A stretch of 64,000 nucleotides of DNA from Antitrichia curtipendula (GCA_951230915.1 OX579639.1:9300001-9364000), one strand, 5' to 3'. Positions 11,386 through 22,930 are shown, counted from the first letter of the stretch. The notes: generated from the letters alone by a model not told the origin. Numbers and translations: made by a program.

Positions 11386-12485
11386 CCCTTGCGCCAGCGC
11401 CAGAGCTGTACCGCTGCTATCACTGCGGACTGGAATCTACAGGAAACTCGTTCAAATATTTTGACAACAAGAAGCTGGACCAGCCGCGGTTCCAGTGCCA
11501 GCATTGCCACAAGCTCTTCACGTTGGGGTCACACGGTCGCCCGCAGGGCAAGACCTACGCCAAGAAGCGGAACCAGGACCCCACGGAGCTCAAGGGTTTG
11601 TCGCGCCAGTGTCGCCATTGTGGCGTGGCCGACAATGCACCCTTCAAGTACTATAACAATAACAACCTCTTGCAGCCGCGCTTCAAATGCTTGAGCTGCG
11701 GAGAACAATTCCAAATGCGATTGTTGGGGACCGACGAGGGAAGGCACCTAGTGCACACCTCGTCCCAACACACAAGAGCCCCCCGCCACCAGAAACAAGG
11801 CATGCCTCAACCATTGCCAAATGCCTCTAGCAGTTCTGAGGATGCAATCTACCAACCCTTTGATGGGTCCTTCATGCCAGTGCCCTGTGATCCAGTGATG
11901 GCCCTTGAGCCCGATGGTAGGTTGGTCCCGGAGATGGGTGATGCGGATGTGCAGTATTCCAATTTCCTTGAGGCCGAATTGGCACATGATGAGAGTTATG
12001 AGGCTAATTTCAGCTCTTGGACCGGCAATGGTGACAATTTGGAACCCCCGCCTCGGAGTGGTGAAGATGTTCAGTATTCGAATTTCAATGAAACGGAATT
12101 ACTGGCAGAGGAGAGTAATGAGACTCCGAATGTTGATGCCTTCTCTTCTACGGCCCATGTCAACGATGAGTTGCCTCCGACTTGGAGCAACGAAGATGCA
12201 GAGTTCCTGGAGGCCGGTGTGAGGCCCAATGAGGCTTCGTACGTTGAGACGGTTTCGGACAACATGGCCGAGATGGTCTCCGAGTCCACTTCCGAGGTCA
12301 TGTATGGGACTTTGGCGTTGGAGAGTCCTGTTCCATCTGTTTCCGAAGCATCGATACGGATCCCTAATGACACATCAGTGGATCCATCCAGCATGAGCTA
12401 CGCGGAAGCTGCTGCAGCTTGCTGCTTCCAGATGGATTTGGATGCGGCCATCAATAGTTCTACGGAGTCGGCTTTTTCTACATAG
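11373..12485 (+). CDS. Dof-like transcription factor with two zinc fingers
   Basis: This intronless ORF of 370 codons is probably a nuclear DNA-binding regulator. Finger 1 has Cys15-x2-Cys18 and Cys42-x2-Cys45 around SFKYFDNKKLDQPRFQC. Finger 2 has Cys80-x2-Cys83 and Cys106-x2-Cys109 around PFKYYNNNNLLQPRFKC. The K(F/Y)YYNN...QPR(Y/F).C signature is that of Dof fingers, but canonical Dof proteins have one finger with 21 residues between the Cys pairs. These have 23 and 22, and lack the YWT.GG...NVPVGGG tail. Basic residues follow finger 1 (KTYAKKRN). The rest is acidic and Ser-rich, with a repeated DVQYSNF.E.EL motif (residues ~190-240) that may activate transcription. The start is the first ATG after the TATA box. 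It might instead be a related finger family outside true Dof. Confidence 0.85.
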   Translation: MASGTLAPAPELYRCYHCGLESTGNSFKYFDNKKLDQPRFQCQHCHKLFTLGSHGRPQGKTYAKKRNQDPTELKGLSRQCRHCGVADNAPFKYYNNNNLLQPRFKCLSCGEQFQMRLLGTDEGRHLVHTSSQHTRAPRHQKQGMPQPLPNASSSSEDAIYQPFDGSFMPVPCDPVMALEPDGRLVPEMGDADVQYSNFLEAELAHDESYEANFSSWTGNGDNLEPPPRSGEDVQYSNFNETELLAEESNETPNVDAFSSTAHVNDELPPTWSNEDAEFLEAGVRPNEASYVETVSDNMAEMVSESTSEVMYGTLALESPVPSVSEASIRIPNDTSVDPSSMSYAEAAAACCFQMDLDAAINSSTESAFST

Positions 12486-13672
12486 AATTAGGAAACTTGG
12501 AAAGAATTCTAGCTACTGTAGTGTATATAAATTGCTTCCGTATGTATGTGTATTTAAAGATAAAGAATCTTTACTGAACACTGGAAGGAATGTCGCTCTA
12601 GTACGAGCATGTTCCTATCCTTCTCTCTGTAACTGAATACGAAGTTGTTATGATCAGTTCCAACGATACAATGTGGCATACCTTCTTGAATGAGTCACTC
12701 ACTGTCTGGTAGTTCCATAATTATGTTTGTGTTGCTGAAGTTTTTTATGTTTGTGTTGCTGAAAGAGTCACTCACTGCTATGTTATATGTTTGTCTTATG
12801 TTTGTGTTTGTGTTACTGAAGTTGATTGCTAAGGGATGTTGATCAATGTGTGGCTGATTTATTATGAATCTTAGCCCTGACACTTTTTCTTTAATGCATA
12901 GCTGATACAACTATCACCCAGAGGAACAAGGGGCAATTGAGAGGAAAAGGATGACATGGAAATAGCTCAGGACTTGGGCTTGCTCCATAGAATCCCTAAA
13001 GAGGTAAAATTCTAGCTAGCATACATTGCTTTCGTATATTGAAAGATAGAGCCTTTACTGAACACGAATCTATATTTACTGATCTTTACTTGTGTCACTC
13101 TTATTAATATCTAGCTAGGAGCATGCACGTTTCTCATATTGCACTTGCGATTACATTTTTGTCCACAACTATCAATCCACTATCCTCTCTAATTCTCTGT
13201 GACTATCGATCGAACTGTCGAGCTGAGGGTAGTCATTTGGATGTATAAGACATCTAAATCTTAGAAAATTGGGAGATACATTTTGTATGAAATCGTTGTA
13301 CAAGTGGTTACTAGTTAGTGTGTTGCAGAGCGCCGGAAATTTCATTGAGCCTTGCATTTTGAGTGCACAAATTAAGCTCTGAAGCTAGCCAGAGTTGCTG
13401 CAAATATGGGGTGCAGATGGACGCAGATCAAGCTAGAAAAATTTCAATCTCTTGGAGATTTTGTGATTCTATACAACAACTACGTTATGTCGAGAACTTC
13501 CTTCGTAAAAAGTTGCCATTGCAGTGAATTAACTAATGTGGGGATTTCATTAAATGTGGACTGCCAATTGATTTCATTTGCCTCCACTTAGCTTTTCTTA
13601 ACTTGTGCCCAGGCCATGACGCACTGTTTGGTTGAGCTCACCGCACTCTGCGTCTCACAAGAAATTGAAGGA
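12486..13672. other. 3' region of the Dof-like gene, partly duplicated
   Basis: Sequence just after the stop (12507-12582: 'gaattctagctactg...', 'tttactgaacac') recurs degenerately at 13009-13070, so the 3' UTR region appears tandemly duplicated about 500 bp downstream. Short repeats 'tatgtttgtgttgctgaa' lie at 12723-12830. No other gene is seen. Confidence 0.45.
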
Positions 13673-15181
13673 TCGTGAGTTCAGTCATGCTTACTGAATT
13701 TTTAGTTTCATGTTCACCAGCTAAGTACGATGGTGGTTTGTAGGCATTTTAATTGAACCAAAGATCTAAAATTATTGATCAAAATTTGAATTTTGAATTT
13801 TTTTTTTTTTTCTGCAGACAAAGTCAAATGTGAGAAATGTGAGCAATTGAAGCTGTATTCTTTCAGCAAAGTATGAATTTGTTATGATTTTTTGAAGTGC
13901 GTTGTCCAATTGGCTAAGAACAAGTCTTTACAATGCCCCCGAAGGTCAAAACCAACTAAAAGGGTATCCATAATGGTCATCTTAGTTATTCACCTAAAGA
14001 AGTCACAATTGTATTTCCTAACATGGCCACAATATATAGAACTAAGAAAATCACTTTCTACTATGGATTTATACTCAAAAGGTGGATGTTCCTATAATTG
14101 TGGTCACTAATCACTCCAATGTAAATCTTTTAGGAAATTTTATTGATAGTTTGATAATTTTATTGATAATTTTATTGATAGTTAGTTGATTTTATTGATT
14201 TTATCAGTTTGGGTTCAATAGTTTATTATAATGAAAAAACCTGGTGAATCCTTGGCCTTGCATCAGATGGAATTGGAAAAATGTTATCTAAAACCCATGG
14301 AAAAACAACATATACCATTGTCACTAATGATTGGACTAGATAAAAAATTTATGATAAATCGGCAAAAATAAATTATATTGTTCCTATCTTCATCAGTCAA
14401 AATTGTTTATTGGATCTATAGAATTTTGCATCTTTCTTAATTAACCCAAAAGGTAACCATGTTGATTGTCAAGTTCCTTTTGAAAATTGGCATGCTTTAT
14501 ATTCAAGTAATTAGAGGTCTTCAAAATTAATTGATTAATATAGATTTATATTTTCCACGTAAATTTCATTAAATTGATGGTATTACACAACTTAATTAAC
14601 CGCTAAAGTTTTGTGGTGCTTTGAGACTTAGAAGTACTTAGAAATACTCTTATCCAAAGCAAGACTAAAGTATTCCATTAAATTGATTGTATTAATTCCA
14701 TCAAGTTTTAGACCAAAACCTTGACAAAAGACTTTGGTCAAAAGGCAATCTTGCAAAACTAAGAATGCAAGTTGAAGCAACCACACTCCTATCTAAAGAT
14801 GAGTGTGTATGAATGTATAACTAAATAAAGTGTCATTTATTATTTTTTTAAACTTGTGACAATCAAAGTATAGAAGGTCATGATTCTAGCTCCAATATAG
14901 ATCCAACTAATGATGTTTAACATCAACTTTAACAACACATATATTATGTAATTCTTTCCTTACCATTTACTCTTCATAAGATGTATTGCTCCTTCAATCA
15001 AAACTAGTTTTGATGTTGGTATTGACGGCATTTGTGGGATAGTAAACACTAGAGCAAAAAAATTGTGGTAAAAATCACCAACATCAAATCTCATGAAGAA
15101 ATTCTATTCTCACAAACATTTTCAAATGTTACTAAAGTAATGTCAACAGACTTCTTCTAGGAGCCTAATAGACAACAACTA

Positions 15182-16570
15182 AGGTAGGTGGCTCAAAAAG
15201 AAACCTTCTCCTTCAAACAATCCCTTAGGGAGCTTTAAAATGAAGAGTAAATGGTTCTAAAATGAACTGCCAACCTCTCTTGGTGCATAGTGTTGCATAA
15301 ATAAGGATTGTCAATGGATGGAATAAGAGCCAAGGAAGGTTCATTTCAAAGCCATGGCATGTCCACTTAGTTTTTCAAAATGGGAATGGATTGCTTAACC
15401 CCTAAGTGCCTAAGCCTTTCTAAGTGTGTTCTTCCTATGAAAAAAGAACATGGACTTATAGTTATCCCCAGTGATGCAAATTGTTTTATTTTCAAAATCT
15501 AACCTTACAAATGTTTAAAGAGGTAGCTTATTAGTACGTGTACCAATTTTGAGTGCAAAATTGCATAGGAGTTGTGAGATCATAACAAGAGAAATGTATG
15601 TTTTCTATTTTTAGTATGCTACCCCTCCCCACAATGTTTGAGAAATTTGCAAATAAATATTTTTGGAGATTGGAGGTGACATGAACAACTACAAATTATG
15701 TTAGCACACTAAAATACACTTTCAAAAAACTTAATTTCACATGAAAAGCTATCAAATTCATTATACAATCCACCTTGCAATTGTTGAAATGCAATTTTTT
15801 TTATAAGTAGAAATCGCAAATAACTCCAAATCAACACTTGCATGTTTAAATTTTCAGTGGTGAAAATCATGAAAACACTTTACTCTTTCTATTGGGACCA
15901 TTCTCAAAGAAAATGGATAAGTACAACTTTTTAGATCTCAAATCAAGCAAGCTTTATTCAAAGCCGGGAAATCAAGTAAAATTTGCAAACTTTACTCTTC
16001 CACTAATGATACATATATGCCTTTGAGGACCTCTCAAAAATCAAATATTTACCTTTTTTAGTGAAAAATAAAAGTTTCCAATAGTTAACCTTCAATACTG
16101 CCTGTGAAATTCTTTTAACCGGTCAAAGGAATATAACTGCCCGTACCCAAACGAGCCTGAAATTTTGCAGCGACCATATTTGGTCGCTCAGGCAGTTAGG
16201 GGTTAATTGCCGTCTTACAAATGTTAAAAGAATGTATGGTCCGTTTAAGTTTAGTAAGGGTCGCATTTGGAAACCTTGTGTATTACTTTTTGAATGCCAC
16301 AATGTTTGTTTTTGGTCAAGCCATATCTTTTTTCAGATTGCACATGAGTGAGTTTTGCAAGGCCTAGGATCACAAATAGGTGCCTATAGAGGGATTCTTT
16401 GGAAATTCATAAGTAATTCATAAATGCCTTAAAAAATATGAAACCACTTGTGTTAGATTTTGCATCGGTTTTTCTTCAAGTGTAAAATAAGGAAGAATAT
16501 TTTTGGGCATCTGAAACCCATCAAAAAGGCCCAACAGCCCTTATAGTGTCGCTTTTTGAGCCACCTACGT
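15182..16570. mobile_element. TA-flanked MITE (AGGTAGGTGGCTC family) with nested TTAA element, copy B
   Basis: The left end follows TA at 15180-15181; the right end (inverse AACGTAGGTGGCTC) precedes TA at 16571-16572. It is orthologous to 3819-4269 in copy A. The TTAA element 15395-16206 sits inside it and accounts for most of the extra length. Confidence 0.75.
15395..16206. mobile_element. TTAA-flanked TIR element, ~820-bp family, copy B nested
   Basis: TTAA at 15395-15398 precedes CCCCTAAGTGCCTAAGCC. The right end GGCAGTTAGGGG precedes TTAA at 16203-16206. Copy A reads ...gattgc-TCAA-ttgcc at 4026-4040, the empty site with one base changed. The interior is homologous to 4867-5687. Confidence 0.8.
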
Positions 16571-16732
16571 TAATTCTAACAAGCTCTAAAAATCAGCAGC
16601 ATTCTCAAAGCTCACAGCATGTGATGTGCCACAGAGATGCACGTGGCACAAAGATGACAACATACTGAAGGCAAAGAATCTCTTTCAACAAGGAGACAAT
16701 GGCAATCCAACAAGGAGACAATGGCAATTTGC

Positions 16733-17288
16733 ACATAAATTTTTTATGGAATTGGAAGTGACATGAACAACTACAAATAGTGTTAGTACACTAAAATGCA
16801 CTTTCAAAAAACTTAATTTCACATGAAAAGCTATCAAATTCATTACACAATTCACGTTGCAATTGTTGCAATGCAAGGTTTTTTTAATAAATAAAGATCG
16901 CATCTAACTCCAAATTAACTTTTGCATGTTTAAATTTTCAATAATAAAAATCATGAAAACACTTTACTCTTTTCATTGGGACCATTTGCAAAGCAAATTT
17001 ATATATATCATTTTTTAGATCTCAAATCAATTGGAATTGGCAAACTTTGTCCAAAGGCAGGAAATGAAGAAAAATTTGCAAACTTTAATCTTCACTAATG
17101 GTACATATATGCCTTTGAGGACCTCTCAAAAATCAAATATTTAACTTTTTCAGTGAAAAAATATAAGATTCCAATAGTTATCCTTATAAAATGCACGTAA
17201 ATGGTCAAAAAAAATTTATTTTCCGCACTAAAATGAGCCTAAAATTTCACATTGACCATATATGGTTGGTTGGGTATTTATGAGTTAA
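16733..17288. mobile_element. TTAA-flanked element, ~820-bp family, left end deleted
   Basis: The right end GTTGGGTATTTATGAG precedes TTAA at 17285-17288, with the same flank (gattttacaac) as 5684-5687, so this is the same insertion as in copy A. The left ~270 bp are gone. A short flank duplication (caacaaggagacaatggcaat, near 16688-16735) marks the deletion join. Confidence 0.65.
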
Positions 17289-17380
17289 GATTTTACAACT
17301 ACATGCTTCAACAATAATTCTAATTTAACATTGTTCTAAAGAACAATGGCAAGGCTTCAATATGGCTTTCACCCTACTTA

Positions 17381-17904
17381 AGGTAGAGCCACCCATCACT
17401 AACCATCACCCCATCAAGAGTCAGTAGTGGGGTGGAAATGCAACAGAGTTTGGGACTAAAGTGACTAAGGTAATTGTACCTCAAGTCTCACAAATAAGCA
17501 ATTCAACATGGTTTCCATTATTATCTTGGGAATTTTTTTGTGGGCTCTTTTTGGTAGTGAAAAGGGGATTCTAGATTCTCTTAAAATGCATTTTTGGGCA
17601 TCCTATGAATTGACTACAAATTTTCAAAGTGCTGAAAATAGATGTTTCTAAAGTAGGAAGTAGTGAGTAGAAAAATAGTTCTCGAATGATCAAATTGGAA
17701 GACTCTATATATTGAACATGGATACAAACCAACTTTTGGTTTCCAAAATTCATAGTAATTTCAGTTCAAGCGACAAAATTACCAAATTTTTGGCAATCCT
17801 CGTCATTTCTATCTTTGCACCTCAAGAAATGTTTGCTTTGCCTTGCACTACTCCAAATCATGTCCATAAATGCTTATTTGATCGGGTTATGGGTGGCTCT
17901 ACTA
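17381..17904. mobile_element. TA-flanked MITE with AGGTAGAGCC ends, copy B
   Basis: The left end AGGTAGAGCCACCCATCAC follows TA at 17379-17380. The right end's inverse is TAGTAGAGCCACCCATAAC, followed by TA. It is orthologous to 7443-8603 and absent from copy C. A tandem copy of its right part follows to about 18175, so the true right end is uncertain. Confidence 0.6.
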
Positions 17905-19779
17905 TATAAGGTCATAAACATATGTCCTAATATAGTAAGCGGGAAAGTACTTATAGTAGAATGATAGGAATTGGAAGACTATATATTGGACTTGGGTTGA
18001 AATCAACTTTTGGCTTCCAAATTCATAATAATTTGAATTTAAAGAAAAAAATCATGAAAAATTGACAATGTCCATCATTTCTATCTTTCTATAGGGCAAT
18101 AAATTTGCTTTGCCTTTTATTGCTCTAGAACATGCACGGGATTGCTTAGTGGTCAACTATAGGTGGTTCTACTATACCTTGCACTTTGGATTATATCTAG
18201 CAATCATCAACTTTTGGGGACTTATGTCAAAAAATGTCTTAACATATAATGGCTTTATATCTAACATCAACCCTATAGTGAAAGTGGACCTCTTTGTGAA
18301 TCTCTAGATTTGTGATCATCAAGTTTATTCCAAGCATGATCACACTCTACTAACCTAAAATTGTATTCATTTTATAAACTTTTAAAAAAAAAATTGTATT
18401 TTTTTAAATATGAATTATTTTTATTTTCATGTGATCATCAAAATGGTGTTTTTAAAAATAGGAATTGATTTTATTTTTATGTGATCATGAAGGAGGTTCA
18501 CTATTAAATGAGTTTTAATTCTAGGTAGCAATGGTTGGTTCACAGCACTGGGGACAGGCCCAAAACAACTTTCTAATGGAGCTAAAAACATCTAATGCAT
18601 CTAATGCTGCCATTATTTGAGATTCTATCTTAAAGGAGAGGTGTTCTATGCATAGAATGAATTTCAACAACTTCTTTGGCCACTGATCAATACGGATTAA
18701 GCTTGAGGAAGACACTCCTTGTGTATTTGGGGACCCACGTGCGGCGGTGGGGTATTTTTTGGGGGGCTATTTACCTCCTAGAAAGCATTTAAAGGACCCC
18801 TATTATTACATAAAGCAAAAAAATTATCCATATTATCATATCTATCATTACTTATAATATGTAGGTCAAAGGAATATATTAGAGGCTATTTTCTTTGTAA
18901 GGAAAAAAACTAACTAAAAAATAATGAAAATACAAGTAACTAACAAATACCTTATAGAAAAAAGGATTCAAGTTATAACAATGCATGAATACAAATACAA
19001 CACGAATACATGCATGAATGAGAATAAAAAACAAGACATTAGGGTTGAAAAAGTATTGAAGAGATTTTAGGGACAAAATGTGTTTAAAAACATAGACATG
19101 AAATTCATCTGTAAACTTTGACCACAAATATATGCCTCATATAAAAAAATTACATCAAAAATACGCCATTCTAATGCCCTCCACCACATGTGAGAAAACA
19201 AAATCAAGCTCTATGACATGGTGCTACCCAAACTTCAGAGAGGTCGTTCGAAGCACAAACTCCTGCACCCAACCAAATTGCAAACATCGACGGAGTCAGA
19301 TCATTAAATCTGCCATTTCATCCACAATACTTCAAAATCGAAAATCATGAAGTCCAGTGCCATCATTAGGACAACTCTTGTATCTTAAATGCAGCCAAAT
19401 GCGGCCACTTCTATAGCTTTAGGAGCTGAAAGAAATCATTTCTGGAGCTCTAAGTAACAAAATACCACCACAAAGAACTCATGCCCGACATCCTTAATCG
19501 ATAGAACTATGATTTGAAAGTTAATATAAAAAAAAACAATTTCTGACATGGACTTCCTCATTCCATTAAGGGGTTAAATTATGACAGTGATTCACTAGGT
19601 GAATAAACCTATCAGTAGAAACAGCATGTGCATGCCGATAACCGTTAATACTACAACTCCTTTAGAAATGAGCCATAAAGCACAACAAACACGAAGCACC
19701 AGAAACGAAGCAGGAGAGTGAGTACCTAGCAGGACTCTGTGCTTTTGCAGCGTCTTTCTTCGGGATACTAACTTTTTGC

Positions 19780-20177
19780 TTCATTCAGGCTAGCTCGGGC
19801 AGTTTCACCACTCTCCATTTCAAACTTCGCATACCTAATCCAAGCTTTATCACCAGGGTGACATTCTACGCACCTACATGTTTAAAACCAAGGCAAAGAA
19901 AGTTTAGTGGAACACATCATAAATGACAGCCAGTATAACAAGGCCAAAAATAAGAACTACAACAAAATGCTATGAACGCTACACCCTAAACAGATGAAGT
20001 ACAGCATTTGAAGTCACCCTTCCATAATAGGGCGGGAGTCTTGAATTACCAAACCTGTCGTAGAGTGACCTTGCCCAATCGATGTCGTTGTATCGAAGCT
20101 TGAACATAATATATGCAGCCCACCCGTGATGATCAGGTTCCCAAGTCATCCAAACGCTCAAAGATTTGTCGAGCTCC
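19780..20177 (-). pseudogene. Crooked-neck-like (CLF1/SYF3, HAT-repeat) gene fragment
   Basis: On the minus strand 20050-20177 encodes GARQIFER, then after a one-base insertion WMTWEPDHHGWAAYIMFKLRYNDIDWARSLYDRF (read as two stretches). After a GTAA donor and an intron, about 19780-19869 encodes VECHPGDKAWIRYAKFEMES, then GETARA. This is the HAT-repeat order of the spliceosomal NineTeen-complex protein Crooked neck/CLF1 (ARQIFERWM.W.PD..GW..YI.FELRYN...RAR...ERFV.CHP...WI.YAKFE). The frameshift, a poor acceptor and an early stop after the second exon show it is dead. Retention of the intron shows capture from genomic DNA. Confidence 0.75.
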
Positions 20178-20184
20178 ACGCAGC

Positions 20185-21090
20185 TCAAAGATTTGTCCAG
20201 AAACTTTTTTGCTTGCCTTCCTTAAGCGGCTGGAACACGATGAAAGGCTTCTGCGAATCTCCCAAACTGGCGTTCACTGCTTCCATGATTTCAATCCCTT
20301 CTTCTATCAACCTCTCGTGCATCTCGAGAATCAATTGAACGTTCCGACCCTTAGGAGCAACGGACTGTGGGTGATCAGCATATTCCATTCCATTACGAGC
20401 GCACCAATTCTTCACGTGGCTGTTGCATTGCAAGTGCTTCCATCTGAAATTGTTGAAGAGATTTTGAATGTTGCTCTTCTCGTACTTACCACTGCCCCCC
20501 CCAACCTCCTTGCAGCATTCCAAGCAAAAAAATTTAACGACCTCCTGTCCATTGATATCGGCAGTCTTCAATAACCACCGATTGTCTTCCAACAAGGCGC
20601 ACTGCAATTCCCTCTTTAGCTTCTCGCCGTGTTCAAGGTAGCGGTCCTAGATGTGCTCCGAAAGCAGAGTGGAATACAGTTGATGCTCTAAGGAATTGGT
20701 GACTCCTGATGTCCCACTAACCCTAGAGTTCGCTAGATCGGGGACTGCACCTGCTTCACAACCGAGATCACAGTTTCTATCTTCAGGTGCCTCACTTCGC
20801 GTACTTGCATCGTCCAGGCGCTAGAATTTGGAGGCTTCCCCTGAAACCGCAAGACCCAATGGCAAAACAAAAACATTAGCAGGCATGTCGTTGAAGGATT
20901 CCATTTTATGCGGAACTCTGCTGCCTTCCTCCTTGTCCCAAAAGTCGAATGGCCATTCCAGCGCTGATTTCTCCTCCAAACGCAGCCTCAGTGATGCATA
21001 GGTTTCGTGTTGAAAAACCTTGACCTTGCTGTAGAAAGTTGGTTCTCCAAAGTCATCCTCCATTGTCCACATCTTAACTGTAGTGGCCAT
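20185..21090 (-). pseudogene. Unknown conserved-looking ORF with a U1-type-like zinc finger and two in-frame TAG codons
   Basis: From ATG at 21088-21090 a single frame runs to TGA at 20185-20187, about 301 codons, interrupted only by TAG at 20821-20823 and TAG at 20647-20649. The N-terminal part has a WPFDFWDKEEGSRVPHK stretch. The C-terminal part has FFCLECCKEVGGGSG, then KHLQCNSHVKNWC, a Cys-x2-Cys...His-x5-His spacing like U1-type or BED-related fingers. I do not recognise the protein. Frame and composition are kept across both stops, so it was coding until recently. Beyond 20190 it is fused to the CLF1 fragment, with a 27-bp tandem duplication at the join. Confidence 0.55.
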
Positions 21091-21709
21091 GTCCGAGAAC
21101 CCTATCCCAACCCTTAAACCGTAAGGAGCTCACTGAAACGCTTAAACCCTAACCCAATGTATGTAACGCCTAAGCGCAAACGCCTTGAACTGAAACCCAA
21201 AAACTCCTCCAAGGCAATTGAATCTCACAACTGAATCTCGCGATCACAACAATCGAGCGAACTATGAGTTTGACACCCGACGCCTTAACTGAAACCCTAG
21301 AACTCCTTGAAGGCAACGTGCGCACTGTCTAGCTACACTGCACTGTCCGTTACAGTATGCTGTAAAGATATGATTAAAGATATGACTTAAAGATACACAA
21401 TACATGAGCTGTAGATACACCATAGTACTTGTATTTTGAGCTGTATCTAACTAGTACTATAAGTAAATATTAATTGAACCTACTAAACTTAATTCTTAGG
21501 ATCCCATTCTTTTGCCCCTAATTTATATCTACCTAAATTTTAATGGACCATATCTTCCGTTTCCCTATATTACTTATAAAGGGCATGCCACTTGTAATGT
21601 CTCATAATTTATATGTAAATTTCTTATAAATTTTACCCAAGATTATTTAAATGTACCCTATATTCCGCCGCACGTGGGTTATTAAAAAACGGGAAGTGTC
21701 CTCCCCGGG

Positions 21710-21925
21710 GGATTAAGTAAGTCTTAAACATCACTACTCAAAATTATAAAATTTTCAATTTGGCTCTTTGATAAAATGATAGAATTATGGTGCAAAATTT
21801 TCATTTACTTTTTTATATTTAGAAAAATTAACAATATTGAAATTTCAATCAACTCATGTCAAGATAATAAAATATATAAGAGAAACTTTTAATTCTTCAA
21901 GGTTTGAGAAGCCCAATTTGAGTTG

Positions 21926-21979
<54 letters not shown>

Positions 21980-22470
21980 TTTTATTTTTTTTGTGTAATT
22001 GGACATACAAGTTATAGAACTATATATCAACCTGATTACTAAAGTTTACAATCATATTGAACTAAATTCAATTACGCACGACACTTCCAATTTAGATAAT
22101 TATTGCATCTCCTACATATTAGAGAAGTTGCAAAATAATCACATATTTTACATATATAGTGTTGTATTTGAATATTGTATTTCCTTATCAACTTTGGCAA
22201 TAGTTGCCAAATAATTAAAAAAATTTCAGATTTCTACTTCAATAATAAAAAAAATTCTACTAGAAATTTCATCTTACAACATAGTTAGATTTTGCCAAAT
22301 TTGGCAGATGTTGCAAAAATGATTGTTTTTCTCCACTACTTGTTGCACAAAGATTATTTTTCCCACTCTTTATAGTACAAGGACGTTAAGTTGTACATGA
22401 GCATCTACCACCAAAAACAATTTATTAAGATGTGTGTGAAGTCAAGAAAGACAAGTTCTTTATACAAGTT
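21710..22470. other. AT-rich intergenic sequence with a TA microsatellite
   Basis: A (TA)n run of 48 bp occupies 21928-21975. Nothing coding is seen. Confidence 0.8.
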
Positions 22471-22559
22471 GGATGGTAGGAGGTAAAACAACCCATGTGA
22501 AATATATAAATGGTTAGGATGAGTAGGAGCTCAACTGCTCATACTATAGTTAAGTCATA

Positions 22560-22930
22560 ACTAAGCATGAATTGTGTTCAAGGTAGAATTTTAGACTTCA
22601 TTTAGATAGTATAGAATAATTTTTTTTAAACACTCTGAACTTAGTTAATGTAAAAAATCAAGCTAAGTTTCATCTCCAAAAATCTTTTTGAGATTTCAAA
22701 CCACCAATCAAGTTATGGACAAATTTCAAGGAGGAATTGGAAGGGACATTTTATTTGACATTTTCAAACATCCCCTTCAAATTGTGTCCATAACTTTTTT
22801 TCAGACGCTCATAATCACAAATAGATTTTTTAAGATGAAAATCAGATTTATTTCTCAACTTTTCTTAATTCAAATTTTTTTGAGAAATGTTATTTACTAT
22901 GCCAAAATGAGGTCAAAAATTATACTTTGA
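22560..22930. repeat. Foldback related to the Mutator-like inverted arms
   Basis: Sequence at 22560-22735 returns inverted at about 22770-22930 around a ~35-bp spacer. Examples are 'gttatggacaaattt' at 22713-22727 and 'aattgtgtccataac' at 22778-22792. Both halves also match the arms of the element at 53876-59636 (54290-54440 and 57650-57800). Confidence 0.6.

Larger units (their letters stand above)
13673..18300. repeat. Segmental duplication, copy B
   Basis: Copy B has the same landmarks in the same order as copy A. It lacks the CACTA element, the 4372-4780 MITE and the GC-rich TTAA element, but has an extra TTAA element (15395-16206). The end is internally duplicated: 17650-17905 recurs at about 17940-18175. 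No phosphatase exon remains. No gene is seen. Confidence 0.8.
18702..21709. mobile_element. TIR element with 8-bp target duplication carrying host-gene fragments
   Basis: GGATTAAG lies on both sides (18694-18701 and 21710-21717). The termini are CTTGAGGAAGACACT and, inverted, CCCGGGGAGGACACT (11 of 15 identical). Inside the ends a second inverted block, ACCCACGTGCGGCGG, lies at about 18730-18745 and 21663-21678. The 3-kb interior holds a Crooked-neck/CLF1 fragment with its intron, and a broken zinc-finger ORF, both on the minus strand. There is no transposase. An 8-bp duplication fits hAT-like or short-TSD Mutator-like elements. Capture of intron-containing host fragments resembles Pack-type elements. 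The superfamily is inference. Confidence 0.7.

Noticed and set aside
20185..21090. Reading through TAG, or a reassigned stop codon
   Set aside because: Intact genes in the window use TAG as an ordinary stop (both ATG8 copies, AP-4 sigma), so recoding is unlikely; the ORF sits beside a dead gene fragment in a transposon.
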